Shown here: piece after piece, positions 18,826 through 26,436 of the stretch
Layout of the letters: every line of letters begins with the position of its first letter
Position numbering within the stretch: the stretch's first letter is position 1
Origin: Archaeoglobus sp. JdFR-27
GTDB lineage: Archaea; Halobacteriota; Archaeoglobi; Archaeoglobales; Archaeoglobaceae
NCBI GenBank assembly: GCA_002011235.1
Contig: MTMO01000037.1
Coordinates: 1 to 64,000 of the forward strand
Direction of reading: 5' to 3'
Length of the DNA stretch: 64,000 nucleotides
Notes under the pieces: generated by a model
Seen by the model: the letters and a program-made list of their open reading frames with translations, nothing else
Told to the model about the DNA's origin: nothing
Database searches by the model: none
Translations under genes and position numbers: made by a program

Positions 18826-19458
18826 ATGGAAGACATAAGGTTCTGTCCAGAACATGGATACTACCGGGGAGTTAAGTGTGAGATTTGCAACTTTAAAGGA
18901 GAGGTTATCCTCGATAAAGAGAAAGTAGAGAAGCTCGGAAGGTTCGTCTCCGGAGTTTTAAGACATTTTCCACAAAAATTCAATCTTGAAATGGATGAAA
19001 ATGGATGGGTTGATTTCGAAGAACTTTCAAAGATCGTATCAAGGAAGTACAGGTGGGCAAACAAGTGGCTTATAAAAGCGATGATCTATTCTGATAAAAA
19101 AGGGAGGTATGAACTGATAGATAATAAAATAAGGGCAAGATACGGACATAGTGTAGATGTAAAGCTCAGAGATTATGAATTGGCAGATAATGACTTGCTT
19201 TATTACGGAACCAGTGAAGAGGAGGCTCATAGATTGCTCGAAATAGGAATAAAACCCGTGAATCAGAGATTTGTTCACCTCTCTACAACGATAGAGAAGG
19301 GAATAGAAGTTGCCATGCTAAGAACGGACGATCCAATTATTCTAGTTATTGATGCGAAGAAAGCCAGAGAAAAGGGTATTAAATTCCTCAAAGCAAATGA
19401 GTTCATAGTACTTTCAGAGGAAATCCCACCAGAATTTATAAAAATGCTGGAGGTTTAG
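18826..19458 (+). CDS. kptA: RNA 2'-phosphotransferase (Tpt1/KptA) with N-terminal zinc finger
   Basis: A 210-residue enzyme that removes a 2'-phosphate from RNA with NAD+, giving ADP-ribose 1'',2''-cyclic phosphate. The first 30 residues form a C-x5-Y-x6-C-x2-C type finger (CPEHGYYRGVKCEIC), usual in archaeal members. The catalytic region follows: SGVLRHFPQKF (Arg-His), ARYGHSVDVKL, YYGTSEEEAHRLLEIGIKP and RFVHLSTT. The start has a strong Shine-Dalgarno sequence AGGTGATC four bases before the ATG. It follows DUF531 and is probably cotranscribed with it. Archaeal tRNA splicing does not make the yeast 2'-phosphate, so the natural substrate is open. Confidence 0.93.
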   Translation: MEDIRFCPEHGYYRGVKCEICNFKGEVILDKEKVEKLGRFVSGVLRHFPQKFNLEMDENGWVDFEELSKIVSRKYRWANKWLIKAMIYSDKKGRYELIDNKIRARYGHSVDVKLRDYELADNDLLYYGTSEEEAHRLLEIGIKPVNQRFVHLSTTIEKGIEVAMLRTDDPIILVIDAKKAREKGIKFLKANEFIVLSEEIPPEFIKMLEV

Positions 19459-19496
19459 GACGTTTAAGATTTAGATTTATAAAACTGTAGAATTAG

Positions 19497-19913
19497 TCAG
19501 GAATAATAAAAGGCGGGAATCTTTGTTGTGTTTTCAAAGAAAAAGGTCGTTCCACTCACATTTATATATACATTGACACTCTGACCGAGATCTATTCCTG
19601 AGAAGTAATTTGTTCCGTTTTCGTTCTCGAAGTAAACCTTGAAAATAGCCTCTTCAAGGCTAACCTTAATGAATTCAATTTTCGAGTCTATTATGCTTAC
19701 GAGTTCATCTTTTATGGGCATCGCACCAAAAAGGAAAAGCTGTAGTTTCTGAAGTGCATCAACATCATAGACCATTCTTATATTAACGGCATCACCTTCA
19801 ACCGTTACGAATACCTCTTTAATTTCTAAATCGAGATTTTGAGCACTTGCTATGGGGATGAAAGTAAGGAGAATGAAAATTGATAAAGCCTTGATGAGCA
19901 ATTTTGAGCGCAT
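19497..19913 (-). CDS. secreted or lipid-anchored hypothetical protein with signal peptide
   Basis: A 138-residue protein. Residues 1-24 are a clear signal peptide (LLIKALSIFILLTFIPIASA followed by Q-N), with a type I cleavage site after ASA. The mature part is a beta-rich domain with alternating hydrophobic residues and several Asn-x-Ser/Thr sites (NGTNYF, NVSGT, NTT), possible glycosylation sites for an external protein. No family recognised. It has its own promoter region upstream (19914-20036). Confidence 0.65.
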   Translation of the reverse strand: MRSKLLIKALSIFILLTFIPIASAQNLDLEIKEVFVTVEGDAVNIRMVYDVDALQKLQLFLFGAMPIKDELVSIIDSKIEFIKVSLEEAIFKVYFENENGTNYFSGIDLGQSVNVYINVSGTTFFFENTTKIPAFYYS

Positions 19914-20036
19914 GCCTCATCATAAGATTTGAAGAATATAAGCTTTGTCATCAGGAATTTGATATATGGTCTAAGTTATAATAATTCAGTCTAAATTATT
20001 CTACCGCAACACTTATTTAGAAGTTTGAGCATTATT

Positions 20037-20115
20037 TAATTGGGGTGCCGCCTGCAGTAACAGCTATTCCCGCCGTCACCGTAATAATAGCTATTATTTG
20101 GCACCCCCAATTTAA
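20037..20115. repeat. 79-base structured palindrome
   Basis: A near-perfect inverted repeat encloses smaller palindromes. Outer arms pair TTAATTGGGGTGCC (20036-20049) with GGCACCCCCAATTTAA (20100-20115), differing by one extra C and one extra T. Inside, AGCTATT (20062-20068) can pair with AATAGCT (20086-20092), and AATAATAGCTATTATT (20083-20098) is itself a 16-base palindrome. The element is more GC-rich at its stem than its surroundings. It could be a miniature transposon remnant, a small RNA or a terminator for neither neighbour in particular. It also encodes, in one frame, a short hydrophobic peptide (about 28 residues from GTG 20045) that I do not trust. Confidence 0.6.
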
Positions 20116-20185
20116 TAAGAAATCCAAATAAGAATCCAATAACCCATCCAAAGTATTTTATAGGTCCCTTTTTTGTCCCAACTTA

Positions 20186-20995
20186 ATGAAAAGTTGGGAA
20201 GAGGTAAACAGCAGGAAAATCAAAGATTACATCTCACATTTTGTCAACACCTACAACATACAAAATGTACGTCATATGAACAACAGAAGGTATTAGAGAG
20301 AGCCGCTTGTAGCCTTTGCAGATGCAAACGACCCTTTATTTTCGAGATTGAAAGGAATGATCTCATCAGAACACCTTCTTCCATCTGAGATACTTGAGAA
20401 CTCAAAGAGTGTCATCGTTTATTTCATTCCTTTCAAGAAGGATATCGTTCGAAGTAATTCCAAAGGTATATGTTCATCGAAAGAATGGGCTGAGGCGTAT
20501 GTTCTAACAACTCAAATGATCGTAAAGCTGAATCGATTTTTGTCGGAGAAAATTCAGAAAATGGGATTTAAGATGGCTGAGATTCCACCAACCCATAACT
20601 TCGATAAGGATAAATTGATAAGTAACTGGTCACACAAGCACGTAGCCTACATCGCGGGACTTGGGAAATTTGGTTTACGCAAGATGATTATAACAGAGAA
20701 GGGTTGTTGCGGAAGACTCGGGAGTATTGTGACAGATTTAAAGCTAAAACCAACAAACAGACCAGACAATGAGTTCTGTCTGTATTTCCACGATAAAAGT
20801 TGTATAAAATGTGTTGAAAAATGTCCTTTCGGAGCTCTTGGAATTAATAAGTTTGACCGGAAAAAGTGCTACCAGATCTGTCTTTCCAATGCAGAATTAC
20901 ATTCCAAAATGGGTTATGCTGATGTGTGTGGAAAATGCCTATCGATTGTACCATGCTCGCTGAGGAATCCTGTGATTAGAGGCAAGAAAGATTGA
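20186..20995 (+). pseudogene. QueG-like Fe-S reductase interrupted by an in-frame amber codon
   Basis: The frame from ATG 20186 to TGA 20993-20995 encodes 269 codons with a single TAG at 20294-20296 (codon 37). Before it the peptide is MKSWEEVNSRKIKDYISHF..NNRRY, after it REPLVAFADANDPLFSRLKG, so both sides belong together. Related proteins, from memory, have Tyr-Trp-Arg-x-Pro-Leu here, so TGG to TAG is the simplest explanation. The C-terminal part has two Fe-S motifs (CIKCVEKCPFGAL and CYQIC..CGKCLSIVPC). A TATA box (TTTTATA, about 20157-20163) lies 26 bases before the ATG, so the promoter looks intact. It may be a fresh pseudogene, a sequencing error or a readthrough gene; a TTG at 20348 could start a shortened 215-residue protein. 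Confidence 0.75.
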
Positions 20996-21097
20996 ATAAA
21001 AATTGAATGAAAACTTAATTTAAATGTCAAAGCTCACATTATTTTGCCAATCCTAAACAGTAAGTGTTTAATATTCAATACCAAAAAAGATTGCTTT

Positions 21098-21856
21098 ATG
21101 GTTAAGATTGCAATCTCAGGAAAAGGAGGAGTTGGTAAAACGACTCTTGCAGCCATGTTAGCTTATCTTTTTGCGAAAGATGGTTATAGCGTTACTGCAA
21201 TAGACTGTGATTCATCCATTAACCTACCAACAGTTCTTGGGATAAAAGAGGATGTCAGACCAATGTCCGAGCTTGGGGAGGTAATTGAGGAAAGGGTTAA
21301 AGGCCCTCTCGGTACATTCAAATATAATCCGAAGGTTGATGATATTTTTGAGGAATATTCCAAGAAAAACGAGTTTGGTATAAGAGTATTGGCTTTAGGA
21401 ACCATTGAGAAGGGGGGTGAAGGATGTTTCTGTCCTCAAAATGCTTTTCTCAGGGCGATTTTAAGGCATGCGATATTCAGGGAGAAAGATGTTTTGCTTC
21501 TCGATATGGAGGCGGGAATAGAGCATCTCGGTAGGGGAACAGCTAAAGGAGTTGATTTGCTTATAGCGGTTGTCGAACCCGGTATGAGGTCTGTTGAAAC
21601 TCTTAAAAGAATCGAGAAGCTTGCAGCTGATCTCGGGATCAGAAAAATAGGAGTGGTTATTAACAAATTCATAGAGTCCGAGAGCACGAAAAAACTTCTT
21701 GAGAGAATCGATAAAGAAATTCTCGGAAAAATTCCATACAACCAATGTTTTATCAGAGCAGACTTGGAGAACATCCCACCCTATAAGCTTGAATGCGAGA
21801 TTGGAGCCTTTGAAGAGATTAAGAACAGAATCGTCGAGTTAATTGGAGGTGTATAG
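21098..21856 (+). CDS. cooC: CooC-type nickel-insertion ATPase
   Basis: A 252-residue MinD/CooC-family ATPase. The deviant Walker A GKGGVGKTT is at residues 8-16, and a Cys-x-Cys motif (Cys110, Cys112, in GEGCFCPQNAF) matches the metal-binding pair of CooC dimers. Switch regions are LLDMEAGIEHLGRGTAKGVD and VVEPGMRSVET. CooC inserts nickel into carbon monoxide dehydrogenase (or acetyl-CoA synthase/CODH complexes) using ATP. An upstream in-frame TTG would add 18 residues unlike the family, so I use ATG 21098. No CODH subunit is in the window. Confidence 0.88.
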   Translation: MVKIAISGKGGVGKTTLAAMLAYLFAKDGYSVTAIDCDSSINLPTVLGIKEDVRPMSELGEVIEERVKGPLGTFKYNPKVDDIFEEYSKKNEFGIRVLALGTIEKGGEGCFCPQNAFLRAILRHAIFREKDVLLLDMEAGIEHLGRGTAKGVDLLIAVVEPGMRSVETLKRIEKLAADLGIRKIGVVINKFIESESTKKLLERIDKEILGKIPYNQCFIRADLENIPPYKLECEIGAFEEIKNRIVELIGGV

Positions 21857-21907
21857 TCAATCTTTGGTTATTTTAAAATCAACATTGATTTTAAGAATTA
21901 CAAAAAT

Positions 21908-22798
21908 TTAAAACCTAATGAATATATTCAAGATTATCGATGCCAGAAAGATCGAGCTCACCAGTGCATTTGAGTAAAAAAAGGCAAGCTGAACTCTCTT
22001 CTCATCATACCTGTTTTTAACAATGTAATGCTCAAAAAAGAGAATCATCCCTGTCAAAAGCATTCCGTAGAATAAGAGGTCCCCCGTTATCCGGAAGATA
22101 AAAACGTAGGCCAGGATTAGAAAGAAGATTAGATGGCTTGTCGCAGAGACTTTTTTTGCGAATCCCACACCGAAATGGGCACCGAGAGAATGAAGGCCCA
22201 TTTTTCTGTCAAATTCAATGTCTTGAAGTGCATAAATTATATCAAAACCCGCAACCCAGAATATCAGGGCTATTCCGATCATCAACGGTATGAATCCGGC
22301 TGCGAAAAAATCCATCGAATCCGTTATCGCTATCCATCCACCCAAAGGGGCGAAAGCAAGATTCAGTCCTAGAACGAAGTGCGAGAGGCAGGTGAACCTC
22401 TTCAAGTAAGGGTAGATCCATGCGGTAATCGCCGGAATCGGAGAGAGTATGAGGGCAGTATAATTGATAAGATAGGCTGAAAGGAAGTAAATTGCAAAAC
22501 CTACCGCTGCTATAGCGTAACCTTCTTTTACAGAGATTTTGCCTGAAGGAATATGCCTTCCAGCCGTTCTCGGGTTCAAGGCATCTATTTCACGATCAAT
22601 TATCCTGTTCAAGCTCATTGCTGCTATTCTCAAACCTGTAAATGCCGTTAAAATCAGAAAAAATATTCTAAATCCAAACCACCCATTAGATGCAAGAAAA
22701 GCTCCAGAGTAAGCAAACGGAAGGGCAAATAACGTGTGTTCAATCTTTATAAAGTCAAGATAATCTTTCAATTTGCTCATCTCTTCGTGTTTTTGCAA
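21908..22798 (-). CDS. UbiA-family prenyltransferase, probable quinone biosynthesis (MqnP-like)
   Basis: A 296-residue membrane prenyltransferase with about eight or nine helices. The two metal-binding motifs are NRIIDREIDALNPRTAGR (about 63-80) and DIIYALQDIEFDRKMGLHSLG (about 185-205). This pattern is the 4-hydroxybenzoate/MqnP branch that prenylates the ring of ubiquinone or futalosine-route menaquinone, distinct from the DGGGP synthase at 3511. Since Fqo needs a quinone and Archaeoglobales make menaquinone, MqnP is the best guess. It is monocistronic by position, convergent with cooC. Confidence 0.82.
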   Translation of the reverse strand: MQKHEEMSKLKDYLDFIKIEHTLFALPFAYSGAFLASNGWFGFRIFFLILTAFTGLRIAAMSLNRIIDREIDALNPRTAGRHIPSGKISVKEGYAIAAVGFAIYFLSAYLINYTALILSPIPAITAWIYPYLKRFTCLSHFVLGLNLAFAPLGGWIAITDSMDFFAAGFIPLMIGIALIFWVAGFDIIYALQDIEFDRKMGLHSLGAHFGVGFAKKVSATSHLIFFLILAYVFIFRITGDLLFYGMLLTGMILFFEHYIVKNRYDEKRVQLAFFYSNALVSSIFLASIILNIFIRF

Positions 22799-22901
22799 CG
22801 TTGAAAATTAACCTTTCCATTTTGATGATAGCAAGGGGTATGATATGTAAAATGATTAATGAGAAGGATAAAGTTAAATCCCCTTTTTAGCCAGTGATCT
22901 T

Positions 22902-23789
22902 ATGTTTGAAACTGGAAAAGATGCTGCAGTCGCTGCTGTACTTTCAATGCTTCTGGAAGTTTCCGCAAGTCCAAAGGCTGGAAATGTCGACAGGGAGCAT
23001 AACTTTGAAGATCTGAGATTTGAGCATTTCCTCGCTTCAGCCACCTCATCTTTCCCGGTTTTTTTAAAAGCCACGGCTACGAATTCTACGAGATCTGAGG
23101 GTTGTGGTGAACTTATCCTTAAAGCCGTAAAGACTTCGATGCGTTGGCATAAAGCCCAAAACGTGCATTTTGGTGCGTTCCTCCTCCTCATACCCCTACT
23201 AAAATCCTGGAACTCAAAATCTCCAAAAGAGGCAGGAAAGAATGCAAGCTCGATTCTAAAGGAAAGCACATACGAGGACTCTCTCAAACTTTTGAGAGCT
23301 TTCAGGCTTTCTTCAGCAAGAGTCATGGATGCCGAAAATCTCAATCTCCGTTCAAATGAGACCGAAAAGCTCATTCGAGAGAGAGATGTTAATCTGTACT
23401 CCTGGATGAAGATGGCGCCGAAAGAAAACATAATAGCTAAGGAGCTTGTTGAAGAGTACAGAATAAGCATAAAAGGTTCAGAAAAAATCAAAAGATTTTT
23501 TGAGGAATTTAAAGACATTAACTATTCCATCATACTTTGCTACTACCACATCCTCTCAGAAAATCTCGATCCACTCATAATATCAAAGTTCGGTAAAGAT
23601 ACAGCAGAATCTGTTTCTAAAAGGGCTGGAGAGCTGATTAGAAATCCAAGCAATGACATTTATCAAAACCTCAGAAATTTCCAGAGTTTTGACGTTGAAC
23701 TCATAAAAAGAGGTATAAATCCCGGAAGTGTGGCCGATCTTACAATTTCTTCGATTTATCTAGCATTGATGGATGGCCTAAGATTTTAG
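22902..23789 (+). CDS. CitG/MdcB-like triphosphoribosyl-dephospho-CoA synthase family protein
   Basis: A 295-residue helical protein. The N-terminal block LEVSASPKAGNVDREHNFEDLRFEHFLASA is the family signature, and GAFLLLIPL follows near 90. Classical CitG makes the prosthetic-group precursor of citrate lyase, but no citrate lyase is here. Archaea and some methylotrophs carry related genes in tetrahydromethanopterin or methanofuran cofactor clusters, usually beside DUF447, as here (19 bases away). A cofactor role in C1 metabolism is therefore more likely than citrate lyase maturation; this is inference from neighbourhood. Confidence 0.8.
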   Translation: MFETGKDAAVAAVLSMLLEVSASPKAGNVDREHNFEDLRFEHFLASATSSFPVFLKATATNSTRSEGCGELILKAVKTSMRWHKAQNVHFGAFLLLIPLLKSWNSKSPKEAGKNASSILKESTYEDSLKLLRAFRLSSARVMDAENLNLRSNETEKLIRERDVNLYSWMKMAPKENIIAKELVEEYRISIKGSEKIKRFFEEFKDINYSIILCYYHILSENLDPLIISKFGKDTAESVSKRAGELIRNPSNDIYQNLRNFQSFDVELIKRGINPGSVADLTISSIYLALMDGLRF

Positions 23790-23808
23790 TAGGATTTGGT
23801 GAAAGGAG

Positions 23809-24396
23809 ATGATTGAGATGGAGAAGATGGAGCTCAAACTCAGAAACTTCGGCCTAAGGAATGGGATAAATGAGATCATAGGAATCACCTTCGGCAAGTG
23901 GACAAACACAGCTCCTCTCGGAATCATAGTTGAAGATGAGGAGGGCATCAATGCGAAGGTTAGGCTCTACTCCAACCACACCCGAGATAATATCAAGGAA
24001 AAAAAGGAGCTCTGGGTGAACGTTATCCATGATCCGGTTATTTTCGCGATATGTTCATTTGATGACTTGGACGAATCCTATTTCGAAAGCCTGAATCCTC
24101 CGATAATAAGGGGTTCTCTTTCATGGTGTAGAATGAAGGCAGAGATCAAGGGTGCATACGCAGAGGTTGAGCTGATCGATGGAGGTGTTTTGAGGAAAGA
24201 GGCAAAAGCTGTGAATAGGGGATTCAACGCTATCGTCGAAGCTTTGGTATATGGAACCAGGCTTATGGAGTACAAGAATATGGCTCTGAAGGAGAAGGTG
24301 GATTACTATCTCAAGCTTGCCGAGAAGTGTGGAGGGGAAAGAGAAAAAAGGGCTGTGGAGATAATTAAAGAAAGAATTAGCGAATTAGTAGACTGA
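23809..24396 (+). CDS. DUF447 flavin-reductase-like protein
   Basis: A 195-residue protein of the DUF447 family, which has the FMN-binding split-barrel fold (NGINEIIGITFGKWTNTAPLGIIVED at the N terminus, VNVIHDPVIFAICSFDDL in the middle) and a helical C-terminal region. No activity is established to my knowledge. It sits 19 bases after the CitG-like gene with a good ribosome site (GGTGAAAGGAG), so the two are one operon. The pairing repeats in other H4MPT-using organisms as far as I recall. Two further in-frame ATGs at 23818 and 23827 are possible starts. Confidence 0.85.
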   Translation: MIEMEKMELKLRNFGLRNGINEIIGITFGKWTNTAPLGIIVEDEEGINAKVRLYSNHTRDNIKEKKELWVNVIHDPVIFAICSFDDLDESYFESLNPPIIRGSLSWCRMKAEIKGAYAEVELIDGGVLRKEAKAVNRGFNAIVEALVYGTRLMEYKNMALKEKVDYYLKLAEKCGGEREKRAVEIIKERISELVD

Positions 24397-24440
24397 AACT
24401 AACTTTGTTGTTTCAATACGATATAATAATAGCAAAGAAA

Positions 24441-24472
24441 TTAAATATTCCACTCTTTAAATATTCCACTCT
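24441..24472. repeat. 16-base tandem duplication across the acyl-CoA ligase stop codon
   Basis: TTAAATATTCCACTCT occurs twice head to tail (24441-24456 and 24457-24472). The first copy in the minus-strand direction supplies the last residues and stop of the acyl-CoA ligase gene; the second copy lies just past the stop. It looks like a recent slippage duplication. Confidence 0.9.
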
Positions 24473-26052
24473 TTTTCTCTTAATACCCTCCTAAGAATCT
24501 TGCCCACTGGAGACTTTGGAAGTTCCTCAACAAACTCAATTTTTTTCGGAGCTTTAAAAGCAGCGAGTTTTCCCTTACAGAACTCTATCAACTCCCCCTT
24601 ACTGACCTCCCCAACATATTCCTCTCTTAAAACCACAAAAGCCTTTGGAACCTCACCTTTCTGTTCGTCCGGAGCCGATACCACTGCCGCTTCTTTAACG
24701 GCAGGGTGTTCATAAAGTACATTCTCGACCTCATCTGGCCAGACTTTGAATCCCGCCACATTTATCAGATCTTTTTTCCGGTCGATGAAGTAGAAAAGGC
24801 CGTTCTCATCCATGTAACCCAAATCTCCAGTGAAAAGCCAGCCATTTTTCAGCACATTCTTGGTTTCTTCGGGTTTATTCCAATAACCTTTCATGATCTG
24901 GGGGCCTTTTCCAACAAGTTCTCCGACCTCTCCAATTGCCAGATCTTTTGCAGTATCGATGTCCACCACCTTGACTTCGGTGTCAGGCATCGGGACTCCA
25001 ATCAACTTATCTCCGCTCATTCCTAAAGGCGTGCAAGTTAAGCATGGACTCGCTTCTGTAAGCCCCCAAGCTTCAATTATATCTGTTCCTGTCACTTCCT
25101 TCCACCTACGTCTTATCTCCGGCGGGAGAGGGGCAGCTGCACTGAAACATATTCTCATTCTGGAGAAATCCGCATTGCTCACCTCAGGGTGATCGAGAAG
25201 GGCTATGTATATTGTGGGTACGCCATAGAATATACTTGGTTTGTAGAGGTTGACATATTCTAAAACTTTGCCAGGTTCAAACCTTTCCATTAGCATGATG
25301 GTTCCTGCTACATGAATCATGGTGTTCATGCACCAGTTCATGCCGTAGATGTGGGAAACAGGGAGGAAGATTATCGCTGTTTCTTCTCCTTCTCTGAATT
25401 GAAACCACGTTGCCTCTTGAACTTGGTCAACTATAAGGTTGTAATGAGTGAGCATGGTTCCTTTCGGTGTGCCAGTTGTTCCGCCAGTATACTGTAGAAC
25501 TGCTAGGTCCTCTTTGGGATTTATTTCGATCTCAGGAGGTATAGTGTCGCTTTCAGATAGTAGTTTTGCCATGGTTCCACGATTCATGAGCGTTGCATCA
25601 TCTCTTGATGTGACGATTACATGTTCAACCTGTGTTTTGTCCTTAACGTTTTCAACTACCGACTGCAGCTCATCAAACGTAACAATCACTCTCGCACCGG
25701 AGTCTTTAAGAAGGTATTCTAACTCTTTCTCCTTGTACATGGCATTGCATGCAACTACAACCGCACCACAGATCAGAGAACCGTAATAGGCTACAACGAA
25801 TTGAGGGAGATTTGGAAGATATATTGCGATTCTATCTCCTTTATTAACCCCTAACCTCTGAAATGCATTCGCCATCCTCACCGATAGATCCCATAGCTCT
25901 CCATAGCTGTATTCAACCCTGCTATATATCAGTGACGTCCTCTCGGGGAATTTCTCCGCCGCGATTCTGAGGTTCTCGAACACCGCTACAACAGGATACT
26001 CTAAAGAAGGAGGTATGTGGGCAGGATAAAATTTGTACCAAGGTTTATCCAA
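24457..26052 (-). CDS. acyl-CoA synthetase (AMP-forming)
   Basis: A 531-residue ANL-superfamily ligase that activates a carboxylic acid to its CoA thioester through an acyl-AMP. The phosphate-binding loop is YTGGTTGTPKGTMLTH (about 188-203), followed by the AWGLTEASPC, LFTGDLGYMDENGLFYFIDRKKDLI and C-terminal PKSPVGKILRRVLRE (catalytic Lys) motifs. Medium- or long-chain or aromatic acids are plausible; Archaeoglobales carry many such genes for beta-oxidation. The start is TTG 26052 behind GAGGGGGG; its codons overlap the stop of the small membrane protein gene upstream by eight bases, suggesting coupling. Confidence 0.93.
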   Translation of the reverse strand: MDKPWYKFYPAHIPPSLEYPVVAVFENLRIAAEKFPERTSLIYSRVEYSYGELWDLSVRMANAFQRLGVNKGDRIAIYLPNLPQFVVAYYGSLICGAVVVACNAMYKEKELEYLLKDSGARVIVTFDELQSVVENVKDKTQVEHVIVTSRDDATLMNRGTMAKLLSESDTIPPEIEINPKEDLAVLQYTGGTTGTPKGTMLTHYNLIVDQVQEATWFQFREGEETAIIFLPVSHIYGMNWCMNTMIHVAGTIMLMERFEPGKVLEYVNLYKPSIFYGVPTIYIALLDHPEVSNADFSRMRICFSAAAPLPPEIRRRWKEVTGTDIIEAWGLTEASPCLTCTPLGMSGDKLIGVPMPDTEVKVVDIDTAKDLAIGEVGELVGKGPQIMKGYWNKPEETKNVLKNGWLFTGDLGYMDENGLFYFIDRKKDLINVAGFKVWPDEVENVLYEHPAVKEAAVVSAPDEQKGEVPKAFVVLREEYVGEVSKGELIEFCKGKLAAFKAPKKIEFVEELPKSPVGKILRRVLREKEWNI

Positions 26053-26242
26053 CTACAACCCCCCTCAAGTCCTTCACTATGGTGGCCTTTATAAATCCAC
26101 CCATCTTGACATTATCCAACCAGGCTACCTTCGCTCCATTATACCGTTTTTTGCAGATAACCACAGCAAGTCCAACGGCAGCAAGAGAAAAGCTTCCAAT
26201 CAGAATATCGCTCACAACAAGGCTCAAGAGAGGTTCAATCAT
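26045..26242 (-). CDS. small membrane protein, 65 residues
   Basis: One hydrophobic helix (SLVVSDILIGSFSLAAVGLAVVIC, about 6-29) then a basic, soluble tail of about 35 residues. TATATAC on the minus strand (26264-26270) lies about 25 bases before the ATG, the right distance for a leaderless archaeal transcript beginning at this codon. The frame overlaps the acyl-CoA ligase start by eight bases, so it is probably the first gene of that transcript. Function unknown; possible membrane tether or regulator of the ligase. Accepted as a gene because promoter, start and overlap agree. Confidence 0.6.
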   Translation of the reverse strand: MIEPLLSLVVSDILIGSFSLAAVGLAVVICKKRYNGAKVAWLDNVKMGGFIKATIVKDLRGVVVG

Positions 26243-26436
26243 TAAAAATCATTAAAAAAATTTGTATATAATTATTTCGGTCTATGGATGGGGTATTAGC
26301 TCCTCAGTTAGTAACTTAATGTAACTCATTCCATGGTGCTGGCTAAACTGTGGATGTTCGGTATATTACCCGTTATAATGGAGTATCAAACTAAATCACA
26401 GAAGTCTTAAATAAAAAATTACCAAAAGAAAATTTC

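Noticed and set aside
20045-20131. Short hydrophobic peptide (about 28 residues) encoded across the 20037-20115 palindrome
   Set aside because: It begins with GTG without a ribosome site, and the palindrome explains the sequence better.
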